Positions 8,356 through 16,395 of a stretch of DNA of 64,000 bases are shown here, in pieces (within the stretch, counting starts at the first letter, position 1; each line of letters starts with the position of its first letter). The stretch covers positions 124,001-188,000 of the forward strand of contig NZ_BQUV01000007.1 of the NCBI RefSeq assembly GCF_022835695.1, in the 5' to 3' direction. The notes below the pieces were generated by a model, which was not told the DNA's origin, did not search any database, and saw only the letters and a list, made by a program, of their open reading frames with translations. A program made the translations under genes and the position numbers. This DNA comes from Bradyrhizobium sp. Ce-3 (GTDB taxonomy: Bacteria; Pseudomonadota; Alphaproteobacteria; Rhizobiales; Xanthobacteraceae).

Positions 8356-8701
8356 GGTTTCGTCTCCCGATGAGATATCCGGCCGGCGAACGCATCGCCG
8401 GCGATGAAGGGCAACAACGGCGCGGGTTGGTTGCTAGATGCGGCGTCGTTGGCCTGAGCTACGGGAGGTTTTCGCGGCGGTTTCCGGAAATAATTCTTTG
8501 TGATTCCTGAAACCGGCTGGGACGCGCTGCGTACGCAGCGCGCCCAAGCATTTCATCCAAGCATTCCATCCCACGCATTCCATCGAGCGGAATGGACGCG
8601 TGCGCTGCCGCGAGCAATTTGCTTGCCGCCTTTGCTCGATTGGTTCAGCCTGAGATTGCGGCGCAGCTTCGCCAGCCATGCGGGGTGTGGGGAGACCAAT
8701 C
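8356..8701. other. Intergenic region with a 20-bp palindrome and short tandem repeats
   Basis: No credible gene is seen in these 346 bases between divergent genes. They hold a perfect 20-bp palindrome at 8523-8542 centred on GTAC. Immediately after it come three near-identical 13-14 base units built on GCATTCCATC (8546-8558, 8559-8572, 8573-8585). The last overlaps a small inverted repeat, CATTCC with GGAATG. The open frames here have poor composition. Confidence 0.5.
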
Positions 8702-10102
8702 ATGAGCAGCATCACGGCTGACGGCCAGGTCGCGCCTGCGGTGAACGATGTCACGGACGACGTCGGCCCGCTCGAACAGAAACACCTGCAATACGCCAAC
8801 TACCGCGCAGTCGCCGGCAGCACCGAGCTCACCAAGACGCATTGGCACATCGCCACCGCCAACGCGCTCGGCTGGGGCTTCGACGGCATGGACGGCGTGA
8901 TCTTCGCGCTGATCTCGCCGATGGTGATCAAGGAATTCCAGCTCAGCCTGCCGGAGTACCGCTCCGGCATGCAGATCGCGCTGTTTGTCGGCATCGCCGG
9001 GCTGTATTTCTGGCCGTGGCTCGCCGACCGCTACGGCCGCCGCACGCTGCTCGCGGTCAACATCGCGCTGTTCTCGCTGTTGATGCCGGTTGCGGCGATG
9101 TCGCCGACCTTTGCGGTCTTCGTGATCGCGCGCTCGCTGCTGTTCTTCGCGCTGAACGGCGAATGGTCGCTCGGCTCGATGCTGGTGGCGGAGACCTGGC
9201 CGGCCCGGCTGCGTGGCCGCGTCATCAGCACCACCCGCTCGGCCTGGTGCCTCGGCGCCACGCTCGCCGGCGCGATCACCGGCCTGGTCGCCGCCAATTA
9301 CGGCTGGCGCATCGCCGTGATGGTGCCCGGCGTGATCGCGCTGCTCGCGATCTATATCCGCTCCACCTGCCCGGAATCGCCCTACTGGGTGCGCTCGCAG
9401 GACCGCAAGCGGCGCATCGCGGAAACGCTGGCGCGCGGCGGCACTGTCAGCGCCGAGGACAGCGCCTGGTTCGGCAAGGCCAAGTCGGTCGGCATCAGCC
9501 AGGTGTTCATGCCCGACGTGCTGCCGTCGACATTGATCGCGCTGTTCGTGGCCTGCGCCTCGACCTGCATCTACGGCACGGTCGGCGCCTGGATGCCGCT
9601 CTATCTCTCGACCGAAAAGCATTGGTCGACCACGGAATACAGCCTGTTCTACGTGTTCTACGGCCTGTGCGGCTTCGTCGGCCTGTGCCTGGTCGGCTGG
9701 CTGATCGACAAGATCGGCCGCCGCCGCACCTTCATCATCACCCTGATCGAGGGCGCGATCTTCATGACGCTCTGGGTCTATTCCGAGGACCGCGTGCTGT
9801 TGTGGACGTTTGGGCTGCTCTGGTGTCTCGGCTTCCTCGGCTTCTGGGGCCCGAGCACGACGCTGACGGCGGAGATCTTCCCGACCCGGATCCGCGGCGC
9901 CGCCAACGGCGTGGTCTGGGCGATCGCCTATTTCGTCGGCTTCGTGCTGTTTCCCTTCGTCTCGATCGCGCTCCAGCAGCACACCGGCTCGTTCGCGCTG
10001 GCGTTCCTCTGCATCCCCGTGCTGATGATTGCGATGGCGATCGGCGTGTTCTTTTGCGTGCCGGAGCATACCGGCAAGGAGCTGAACGAGATCAGCGAGT
10101 GA
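8702..10102 (+). CDS. MFS transporter, sugar/organic-acid porter type
   Basis: This is a 466-residue, 12-helix MFS protein. The loop 2-3 signature is visible as LADRYGRRTLL near residue 110, and the matching segment in the second half is LIDKIGRRRTF near residue 340. Helix 1 begins GWGFDGMDGVIFALISPMVI, which resembles the NanT/AAHS-like metabolite:H+ symporters. The N-terminal 45 residues are hydrophilic and cytoplasmic. The substrate cannot be read from sequence. I choose ATG 8702 (MSSITADG) because the upstream extension is short and not conserved-looking. It stands alone and is followed by a family A repeat. Confidence 0.88.
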   Translation: MSSITADGQVAPAVNDVTDDVGPLEQKHLQYANYRAVAGSTELTKTHWHIATANALGWGFDGMDGVIFALISPMVIKEFQLSLPEYRSGMQIALFVGIAGLYFWPWLADRYGRRTLLAVNIALFSLLMPVAAMSPTFAVFVIARSLLFFALNGEWSLGSMLVAETWPARLRGRVISTTRSAWCLGATLAGAITGLVAANYGWRIAVMVPGVIALLAIYIRSTCPESPYWVRSQDRKRRIAETLARGGTVSAEDSAWFGKAKSVGISQVFMPDVLPSTLIALFVACASTCIYGTVGAWMPLYLSTEKHWSTTEYSLFYVFYGLCGFVGLCLVGWLIDKIGRRRTFIITLIEGAIFMTLWVYSEDRVLLWTFGLLWCLGFLGFWGPSTTLTAEIFPTRIRGAANGVVWAIAYFVGFVLFPFVSIALQQHTGSFALAFLCIPVLMIAMAIGVFFCVPEHTGKELNEISE

Positions 10103-10114
10103 TGCGCTGTTTGC

Positions 10115-10198
10115 AGCCCGGATGAAGCGCAGCGAAATCCGGAACAGCCTCTCCGCGGAAAGACCGCCCCGGATCGCGCTTCGCTCCATCCGGGCTAC
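10115..10198. repeat. Dispersed palindromic repeat, family A
   Basis: Left arm AGCCCGGATGAAGCGCAGCG continues into AAATCCGG, and the inverted right arm ends CATCCGGGCTAC. Three further copies occur at 13135-13218, 29805-29891 and 43421-43507. All are intergenic. Confidence 0.85.
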
Positions 10199-10214
10199 GA
10201 AGCGCTTTTTCGGC

Positions 10215-10976
10215 CTAATCCCGGTTCGCCGGGGTCTGGATGAAACCGCGGTTGTGGGTCGGGCTGATCAGGATCTCGTTCATGCAGACCCGCGCCGGCA
10301 TGCTGGCGACGAAGGCAATGGTGCGGCCGCAATCCTCCGGCTGCAACATCTTGGCCTGCTCGGCTTCGCTCGGCACCACCGGCCGCTGCTTCAGGATCGG
10401 GGTCGCGACCTCGCCCGGCGACAGGCAGCAAGCGCGCAGGCCGTTGACGCATTCGTCCATGTTGAAGGAATGGGTCAGCGCCAGCACCGCGTGCTTGGTC
10501 GTGGTGTAGGCCGGGCCCGGCATCTTCGAGACATGACGGCCGGCCCAGGAGGCGACGTTGATGATGCAGCCGTCCTGCTGCTTGCGCATCGTCGGCAGCA
10601 CGGCGCGCATGCAATAGAGCACGCCGTTGAGGTTGACCTCGACCAGCTTGTCCCAGCCTTCCAGTTCCATATCGGCCCAGCTGCGCTTCGGCACGTTGAT
10701 GCCGGCGCTGTTGACCAGCAGGTCGATGCGGCCGTGCTTGCTAGCGATCGCCTCGGCCGCCTTGTTGACGTCGGCCTTGCTGCTGACATCGAGCGGGATC
10801 GCCTCGGCCTTGCCGCCCTTTTTGGTGATGTTGGCCACCACGCGGTCGAGCTCTTCCTTGCGGCGGCCGGAGATCACCACCGTCCAGCCGTCCGCTGCCA
10901 GGAATTCCGCCCCGGATTCACCGATTCCCGTCCCGCCGCCGGTGACCCAGGCCACGCGTTTCCCATGATTTGTCAT
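10215..10976 (-). CDS. SDR-family NAD(P)-dependent oxidoreductase
   Basis: This is a 253-residue classical short-chain dehydrogenase. The cofactor loop TGGGTGIGESGAEFL starts at about residue 12, the NSAG motif is near 89, the catalytic serine lies in INVASWAG, and YTTTK supplies the Tyr and Lys. The substrate is not evident. The C-terminus (MNEILISPTHNRGFIQTPAN) resembles SDRs annotated as 3-oxoacyl-ACP reductase-like. It is divergent from matB with an 87-base gap, so the two may share regulation. Confidence 0.9.
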   Translation of the reverse strand: MTNHGKRVAWVTGGGTGIGESGAEFLAADGWTVVISGRRKEELDRVVANITKKGGKAEAIPLDVSSKADVNKAAEAIASKHGRIDLLVNSAGINVPKRSWADMELEGWDKLVEVNLNGVLYCMRAVLPTMRKQQDGCIINVASWAGRHVSKMPGPAYTTTKHAVLALTHSFNMDECVNGLRACCLSPGEVATPILKQRPVVPSEAEQAKMLQPEDCGRTIAFVASMPARVCMNEILISPTHNRGFIQTPANRD

Positions 10977-11063
10977 GCAAACTGTCTCCGTTGCTTTCCG
11001 AAGGGCGTTTTTGCTAATCCAGCCGGACTCTTACCGGCGCTCTCGCCCCTCAGGGGATGTTGC

Positions 11064-12593
11064 ATGAACACGACCACCAACGCCAACCTGTTTTCCCGCT
11101 TGTTCGACGGCCTCGACGACCCCAACCGGCTCGCGATCGAGCAGCTCGATGGCAGCCGCATCTCCTACGGAGATTTGATCGCGCGCGCCGGCCAGATGGC
11201 GAACGTGCTGGTGGAACGCGGCGTCAAGCCGGGCGACCGCGTCGCGGCGCAGACCGAGAAATCGGTCTCGGCGCTGGTGCTCTATCTCGCGACCGTGCGC
11301 GCCGGCGGTGTCTATCTGCCGCTCAACACCGCCTATACGCTGAACGAGCTCGAATACTTCATTACCGACGCCGAGCCGGCGCTGGTGGTCTGCGATCCCG
11401 CCAAGCTCGACGGCATCACGGCGATCGCCGCCAAGGTGGGGGCGAAGGTCGAGACGCTCGATCCGACCGGCAAGGGCTCACTGACCGAGGCCGCCGACAA
11501 GGCGCCGAAGGACTTCGCCACGGTGCCGCGCGGCAATGACGACCTCGCCGCGATCCTCTACACGTCGGGCACCACCGGCCGCTCCAAGGGCGCGATGCTG
11601 TCGCACGACAATCTGGCCTCGAACTCGTATTCGCTGGTCGACTACTGGCGCTTTACCGACAAGGACGTGCTGATCCACGCGCTGCCGATCTATCACACCC
11701 ACGGCCTGTTCGTGGCGAGCAACGTGACGCTGTTCTCGCGCGCGTCGATGATCTTCCTGCCGAAGTTCGATCCGGACGCGATCATCAAGCTGATGGCGCG
11801 CGCCACCGTGATGATGGGCGTGCCGACCTTCTATACCCGCCTGTTGCAGAACCCCGGGCTGAACAAGGACGCCACCCGGCGCATGCGGCTGTTCATCTCG
11901 GGCTCGGCGCCGCTGCTCGCCGACACCCACCGCGAATGGTCGGCGCGAACCGGACATGCCGTGCTCGAACGCTACGGCATGACCGAGACCAACATGAACA
12001 CGAGCAATCCCTATGACGGCGACCGCGTGCCCGGCGCGGTCGGCTTCCCACTGCCCGGCGTCTCGGTGCGGGTCACCGAGCCCGACACCGGCAAGGAGCT
12101 CGCCCGCGAGACCATCGGCATGATCGAGGTCAAGGGCCCGAACGTGTTCAGGGGATACTGGCGGATGCCGGAGAAGACCGAGGCCGAATTCCGCGGCGAC
12201 GGCTTCTTCATCACCGGCGACCTCGGCAAGATCGACGACAAGGGCTACGTCCACATCCTCGGCCGCGGCAAGGATCTTGTGATCTCCGGTGGCTTCAACG
12301 TCTATCCGAAGGAGATCGAGAGCGAGATCGACGCCATGCCCGGCGTGGTCGAGTCGGCCGTGATCGGCGTGCCGCATGCCGATTTCGGCGAGGGCGTCAC
12401 CGCCGTCCTCGTCTGCAGCAAGGGCGCCGATATCAGCGAGGCCTCGGTGCTGAAGGCGCTTGACGGGCGCCTCGCCAAATTCAAGATGCCCAAGCGCGTC
12501 TTCGTGGTCGACGAATTGCCGCGCAATGCGATGGGCAAGGTGCAGAAGAATATTTTGCGGGATACGTATAAGGATATCTACGCGAAGGCTTGA
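11064..12593 (+). CDS. matB: Malonyl-CoA synthetase
   Basis: MatB activates malonate to malonyl-CoA with ATP and CoA. The 509-residue protein is an ANL-superfamily adenylating enzyme: the P-loop-like YTSGTTGRSKGAM is near residues 167-180, the adenine motif YGMTETNMNTSNPYDGDR near 305-322, then TGDLGKIDDKGYVHILGR, and the C-terminal lysine region LPRNAMGKVQKNILR near 490. The start, MNTTTNANLFSRLF, and the ERYGMTETNMNTSNP segment are characteristic of malonyl-CoA synthetases. The upstream in-frame extension runs through the neighbouring SDR gene and is rejected. No matA or matC lies beside it, so malonate would have to come from another locus. Confidence 0.93.
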   Translation: MNTTTNANLFSRLFDGLDDPNRLAIEQLDGSRISYGDLIARAGQMANVLVERGVKPGDRVAAQTEKSVSALVLYLATVRAGGVYLPLNTAYTLNELEYFITDAEPALVVCDPAKLDGITAIAAKVGAKVETLDPTGKGSLTEAADKAPKDFATVPRGNDDLAAILYTSGTTGRSKGAMLSHDNLASNSYSLVDYWRFTDKDVLIHALPIYHTHGLFVASNVTLFSRASMIFLPKFDPDAIIKLMARATVMMGVPTFYTRLLQNPGLNKDATRRMRLFISGSAPLLADTHREWSARTGHAVLERYGMTETNMNTSNPYDGDRVPGAVGFPLPGVSVRVTEPDTGKELARETIGMIEVKGPNVFRGYWRMPEKTEAEFRGDGFFITGDLGKIDDKGYVHILGRGKDLVISGGFNVYPKEIESEIDAMPGVVESAVIGVPHADFGEGVTAVLVCSKGADISEASVLKALDGRLAKFKMPKRVFVVDELPRNAMGKVQKNILRDTYKDIYAKA

Positions 12594-12616
12594 GGAGCGG
12601 ATTTCGTGAGGGAACG

Positions 12617-13114
12617 ATGAACCGCAAGTATGCCGAGAAGATTTGTCTACAAATCTTCGATGCTTTGGACGCGATGTACGAGGCTGAAATGGCCATTGCA
12701 GGGCTCGCCAAGCAGGAACGGACCCGATTCCATCAATCGGTTCAAGAGGTCATCGGCGACCTCGAGGACAAGCTTCTCCTTCCGATTTGCGAGCAATACC
12801 CGGACTTGCTGCCACCCACAGAGGAACAGAGGCCACGCATACTTTGCAGCGAATTGACATGGAGCGAGGTGAATCTTCCGTCGTCGGTGACCGAAGATCA
12901 GCTCGACGAGGTCATCATGTCGCTTTTGACGTCGCGGTGGCGGAAGGTCCTGTGGTTCGTGACCATTGCAGAAGAACGTTACAAGGAGCTTAGCTGGGCT
13001 GTCAGTCACGAGGCGACCGCGGCGCGATTGAAGGTGCTGTCCGATATGGATCGCATCGAGGGGATCGGCGATATGCGCTACTGGGGCAACAGCGAGGTCC
13101 GGTTGAAGGACTAG
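12617..13114 (+). CDS. Hypothetical protein, helical
   Basis: I do not recognise this 165-residue soluble protein. It looks mostly alpha-helical and acidic, with no signal peptide, membrane segment or enzyme motif. The ATG at 12617 has GAGGG 5 bases upstream. Base composition is noticeably lower in GC than the neighbours (codons such as TTT, CAA, ATT and CGA are frequent), which hints at an accessory origin. It follows matB by 23 bases and could be co-transcribed, although the different codon use argues against an old shared function. Confidence 0.7.
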   Translation: MNRKYAEKICLQIFDALDAMYEAEMAIAGLAKQERTRFHQSVQEVIGDLEDKLLLPICEQYPDLLPPTEEQRPRILCSELTWSEVNLPSSVTEDQLDEVIMSLLTSRWRKVLWFVTIAEERYKELSWAVSHEATAARLKVLSDMDRIEGIGDMRYWGNSEVRLKD

Positions 13115-13134
13115 CCCCTGTAGACCAGCTGTCG

Positions 13135-13218
13135 TAGCGCGGATGGAGCGAAGCGAAATCCGGGAGCCGTCGATCGCCGGCAAGAACCCCGGATTGCGCT
13201 TCGCTCCGTCCGGGCTAC
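13135..13218. repeat. Dispersed palindromic repeat, family A
   Basis: This copy has GTAGCGCGGATGGAGCGAAG with AAATCCGGG at the left and the inverted arm CGTCCGGGCTAC at the right. It fills the gap between two convergent genes. Confidence 0.85.
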
Positions 13219-13227
13219 GCGCTACGG

Positions 13228-14088
13228 CTAGTGCCCGCCCAACAGGCTGATCACGAACCGTCCGCCGACGATAAAGAGATAGGCCCCGAACGCCATCTCC
13301 AGAGCGCGCTTCGACAGTGCGTGCGCGACCTTGACGCCGAGCGGTGCGGTGACCAGCGTGGTCGGCATCACCAGCAGCGCGCCGATCAGCGAGACGTAGC
13401 CGAGCGCGAACGGCAATTGCAGCGCCGCGACGTCGGGAAAGCGCGCCGCGGCGGGCCAGCCGGCATAGACGTAACCCAGCGCGCCGGGGATCGAGATCAG
13501 CACCGCGAGCGCGGACGACGTCGCGACCGCCTGATGGATCGGCCGGCCATAGAAGGTCATCAGGAGGTTGGCGAACAGGCCGCCGCCGATCCCCATCAGC
13601 GTCGACAGCAGGCCGACGAAGAAGCCGTAGACGCGCATCAAAAAGCCCTTCGGCACGTCGTCGCCGAACTTCCAGGTCTCGCGTGCCAGGAGCAGCCGCG
13701 CCGCCGCCGACCAGGCCACCAGGACGAACACGATCTTGAACAGCCGCTCCGGCGCGAAGCGCGCGGTGACGCTGCCCGCGGCGACGCCGATCACGATCGG
13801 CAGCCACCAACGCTTCAGGATCGTCATGTCGACCGCGCCGCGGCGATAATGCGCGCGGAACGAGCTCAGCGAGGTCGGGATGATGATGGCGAGCGAGGTG
13901 CCGATGCACAGCGGCATCCGCACCTCCAGCGGCACGCCGGCGAGGCGAAAGCATTCGTAGAACACCGGCACCAGGATCGCGCCGCCGCCGATGCCGAACA
14001 GGCCGGCGAGAAAGCCGGACAGCGCCCCGACCGCGATCAGCAGCAGCGCAAGCTCGAGCAATTCCTTGGGATCGAGACCGGCCATCAT
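13228..14088 (-). CDS. TauE/SafE-family sulfite/anion exporter
   Basis: This is a 286-residue membrane protein with about eight helices. The family signature is clear in both halves: GFLAGLFGIGGGAILVPVF near residues 25-43, and GLLSTLMGIGGGLFANLLM in the second half. TauE/SafE proteins export sulfite, sulfoacetate or related organic anions. It begins MMAGLDPKE, and a second ATG three bases later could also serve. It lies 13 bases after a small membrane ORF on the same strand, and a LysR regulator is divergent from that unit, so the LysR protein probably controls it. Confidence 0.9.
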   Translation of the reverse strand: MMAGLDPKELLELALLLIAVGALSGFLAGLFGIGGGAILVPVFYECFRLAGVPLEVRMPLCIGTSLAIIIPTSLSSFRAHYRRGAVDMTILKRWWLPIVIGVAAGSVTARFAPERLFKIVFVLVAWSAAARLLLARETWKFGDDVPKGFLMRVYGFFVGLLSTLMGIGGGLFANLLMTFYGRPIHQAVATSSALAVLISIPGALGYVYAGWPAAARFPDVAALQLPFALGYVSLIGALLVMPTTLVTAPLGVKVAHALSKRALEMAFGAYLFIVGGRFVISLLGGH

Positions 14089-14101
14089 GTCCTTCGCATC
14101 G

Positions 14102-14350
14102 TCAGGAGGCGCCCGCGTCGGTGCGGTCGGCGAGCCACAGCGTGACCAACGCGGCCAGCGGGGCAGCCGCCGCGATCAAGGCAAAGCGGAGCGGATTCGC
14201 GGGCGTCGCGCCCTGCATCAGCAACGCCACGACGTCGACTAGCAGTCCGGCGCAGGAGAAAACAAGCAGGGTGGCCGGATCGTCGGCGCTGCCGCGGCCG
14301 GCGCTTCGGCGCCGTTCGCACGACCTGGGCTGGATGGACGTTGAGGCCAT
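14102..14350 (-). CDS. Small two-helix membrane protein
   Basis: This is an 82-residue ORF with a basic hydrophilic N-terminus (about 25 residues) and two hydrophobic segments, DPATLLVFSCAGLLVDVVAL and FALIAAAAPLAALVTLWLAD. It has no recognised family. It sits upstream of the TauE/SafE gene with a 13-base gap on the same strand and starts about 100 bases from the divergent LysR gene, so it looks like the first gene of a two-gene unit. Evidence is position and membrane topology only. Confidence 0.5.
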   Translation of the reverse strand: MASTSIQPRSCERRRSAGRGSADDPATLLVFSCAGLLVDVVALLMQGATPANPLRFALIAAAAPLAALVTLWLADRTDAGAS

Positions 14351-14454
14351 ATCGAACTCCTCAGATCATGGAGCCGGCAGGCTAGACCCTTCTGAATCAT
14401 GGGAGTATTGCTCCAGATCGGCAGGCTCTCTTGCGAAATACGGAAGGATCTGGC

Positions 14455-15375
14455 TTGGATCAGCTTGCGGCGATGGCGGCCTTTGTCCGCGCGGTCGAGA
14501 CCGGCAGCCTGTCGGCGGCGGCGCGTTCGCTGCCGAGCTCGCTGACCTCGGTGAGCCGCCAGATCAGCGCGCTTGAAGAGCATTTCGGCACCCGCCTGCT
14601 GCTGCGTACCACCCGCCAGCTCGTGCTGACCGACGACGGACGCATGCTCTACGAGCGCGCGAAATCGATCCTCGGCGAGGTCAGGGAGATCGAGGCCATG
14701 CTGGCGCGCGACCCGCACCAGCCATCGGGGCGGATTCGGTTGAGTTCGCCGAGCCTGATCGGGCGGCTCGTGATCGCGCCGTTGCTGGTGGAATTTCTGC
14801 GGCGCTATCCGGCGCTGTCGGTCGACCTGCTGCTGATCGATCGCGCCGTCGACATGGTCGAGGAAGACATCCATCTCGCCATTCGCATCGGGCGATTGCG
14901 CGACTCACAGCTCGTCACGCGCAAGCTCACCGATCTGCAGATGATCGTGTGCGCATCGCCGGACTACCTGGAGCGGCGTGGCGAGCCGCGGACACCGGAC
15001 GAGCTTTCGTCGCACGACTGCCTGGTGTTTTCAGATTCACCTGGGAGCGCGGAGTGGCGCTTTGCCGACGGTTCGAAGACGGGACGCAAATTCCGCATAT
15101 CCGGTCGGCTCTGGATGAATAGCCTCGACGCGCTCGTTGGTGCAGCGCGGGATGGCGCGGGCATCGTCCGCGCGCCGTCGTGGCAGGTGCAGGCCGATCT
15201 TGCGAGCGGCCGCCTGAAGCGCCTGCTGATCGACCATGAACCGGCGCCGACGCCGTTGCATTTGATGCTCCAGCCGTCCCGCCTCGCATCGCCTAAGATC
15301 AGGGCATTTGTCGATTATCTGGTGGAACGATGGGGCAAGATCGACGCCTTCCGGAGCCCCTCCGCCGAGCGCTGA
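14455..15375 (+). CDS. LysR-family transcriptional regulator
   Basis: This is a 306-residue LysR activator or repressor. The winged HTH occupies residues 1-60 (AAMAAFVRAVETGSLSAAAR, then VSRQISALEEHFGTRLLLR), and the inducer-binding domain follows from about residue 90. It is of the CrgA/DsdC-like branch that begins MDQLAAMAAF. I choose the TTG at 14455 because GGAAGG is 8 bases upstream. A TTG at 14431 would add eight residues. It is divergent from the TauE/SafE unit, the classic arrangement for a LysR regulator and its target. Confidence 0.88.
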   Translation: MDQLAAMAAFVRAVETGSLSAAARSLPSSLTSVSRQISALEEHFGTRLLLRTTRQLVLTDDGRMLYERAKSILGEVREIEAMLARDPHQPSGRIRLSSPSLIGRLVIAPLLVEFLRRYPALSVDLLLIDRAVDMVEEDIHLAIRIGRLRDSQLVTRKLTDLQMIVCASPDYLERRGEPRTPDELSSHDCLVFSDSPGSAEWRFADGSKTGRKFRISGRLWMNSLDALVGAARDGAGIVRAPSWQVQADLASGRLKRLLIDHEPAPTPLHLMLQPSRLASPKIRAFVDYLVERWGKIDAFRSPSAER

Positions 15376-15604
15376 GGAGGTCACTCGATCATCAGACATA
15401 CGGATTCAATTCTTGGTTCGGCGAGCCTTGCATCTGGTATACCACACTGCGGATCAAACAGAATTCGGCAAGTCTAACAATGAACTTCGGTTCGACCGAA
15501 GGCTATTTGGCCGTTGCGCGGCGGGGTTCGACTCCGTAAATAGAACTCCTCTACCGCGTTCCCCGATGGGCCGGGCGCGGTCCCTCACAACATAAAGCCC
15601 GCCG
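15376..15604. other. sdhC upstream region
   Basis: This gap holds the promoter region of the sdh operon. The notable element is a perfect palindrome TGGTATACCA at 15435-15444 (listed separately). The rest has no ORF of credible composition. A tRNA-like T-loop string (GGGGTTCGACTCC) near 15523 does not fold into a tRNA. Confidence 0.5.
15435..15444. promoter_or_regulatory. TGGTATACCA palindrome, candidate GntR/FCD operator
   Basis: This perfect 10-bp palindrome lies 160 bases before sdhC. TGGT-N2-ACCA is the half-site pattern of many FadR/FCD-type GntR regulators. TTGGTT at 15413-15418 lies 17 bases before GGTATA, so the palindrome may overlap a -10 element. No regulator gene of that type is nearby. 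Confidence 0.35.
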
Positions 15605-16003
15605 ATGACCGCCAGGATCGAACGACCGCTTTCACCCCATTTGCAGACCTACCGGTGGACGCTGACGATGGCGCTGTCCATCGTCCACCGTGCCACAGGT
15701 GTGGCACTCTACTTCGGCACCCTGCTGCTTGCCTGGTGGCTGATTGCAGCCGCCTCCGGCCCCACCGCCTATGCCAATGTCCAGGCCTTCACCGGCAGCG
15801 CGATCGGCAAGCTGATCGTGTTCGGCTACACGTGGGCGCTGATGCACCATCTGTGCAGCGGCATCCGGCATTTCGTCTGGGACCTCGGCTACGGCTTCAA
15901 GGCCAATGAGCGCGAAGCCCTGACCTGGGGCGCGCTGGTCGCCGGCATCGCGCTGACCGTGCTGGTCTGGATCATTGCCTATGCGGTTGGAGGTGGACGA
16001 TGA
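15605..16003 (+). CDS. sdhC: Succinate dehydrogenase cytochrome b556 subunit
   Basis: This is the large membrane anchor of complex II, which helps bind haem b and ubiquinone in the inner membrane. The 132-residue protein carries the family start RPLSPHLQTYRWTLTMALS followed by IVHRATGVAL (quinone-site Ser and Arg). It has three helices, and the haem-ligand region is MHHLCSGIRHFVWDLG near residue 80. It opens the sdhCDAB operon, and its TGA overlaps the sdhD ATG (ATGA), so the two are translationally coupled. Confidence 0.97.
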   Translation: MTARIERPLSPHLQTYRWTLTMALSIVHRATGVALYFGTLLLAWWLIAAASGPTAYANVQAFTGSAIGKLIVFGYTWALMHHLCSGIRHFVWDLGYGFKANEREALTWGALVAGIALTVLVWIIAYAVGGGR

Positions 16004-16392
16004 GCGGCCGCTCTTCGATGCGCACGCCGCTGGAGCGCGTCCGCGGCCTCGGCTCCGCCCACACCGGCACCGGCGATTTCTGGCGCCAGCGCCTCACCGC
16101 GGTTGCGATGACGCTGCTGATCGTCCCCGTGATCGTCGTGGTGATCATGCTGATCGGCCGCAATCACGCCGGCGCGGCGCAGATCCTCGGCTCGATCCCG
16201 ATCGCCATCATCCTGCTGCTCTTCATCGTCGCCAGCACCTGGCACATGAAGATCGGCATGCAGGTCGTGATCGAAGACTACATCCACAACGAGAAGCTGA
16301 AGATCGCCAGCGTAATGGCGAACAACTTCTTCTGCGTCGCGGTCGCATTGGCCTCGATCTACGCAATCCTCAAATTGTCGTCGGGAGTATAA
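16000..16392 (+). CDS. sdhD: Succinate dehydrogenase membrane anchor subunit
   Basis: This is the second membrane anchor of complex II. The 130-residue protein has three helices and the family elements RVRGLGSAHTGTGDFWRQRL near residues 8-27 and the haem-region sequence STWHMKIGMQVVIEDYIHNE near residues 76-95. It overlaps sdhC by four bases, and sdhA follows three bases after its stop, so the operon is tightly packed. Confidence 0.96.
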   Translation: MSGRSSMRTPLERVRGLGSAHTGTGDFWRQRLTAVAMTLLIVPVIVVVIMLIGRNHAGAAQILGSIPIAIILLLFIVASTWHMKIGMQVVIEDYIHNEKLKIASVMANNFFCVAVALASIYAILKLSSGV

Positions 16393-16395
16393 CCC

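Noticed and set aside
8356-8450. ECF-type promoter for the fasciclin gene like that of the msrP operon
   Set aside because: The nearest GCAACC on the minus strand has no CG-N-A element at 16-17 bases, so no supported promoter was called.
8500-8721. 73-codon ORF upstream of the MFS transporter
   Set aside because: It spans the palindrome and tandem repeats, has poor codon composition and no ribosome site.
12647-13954. 435-codon frame antisense to the hypothetical protein and running in another frame through the TauE/SafE gene
   Set aside because: It crosses an intergenic repeat and two real genes. The encoded protein is a compositional shadow without membrane helices or motifs.
15510-15545. 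tRNA-like T-loop (GGGGTTCGACTCC) upstream of sdhC
   Set aside because: No acceptor stem, D-arm or anticodon arm can be folded in the right positions.
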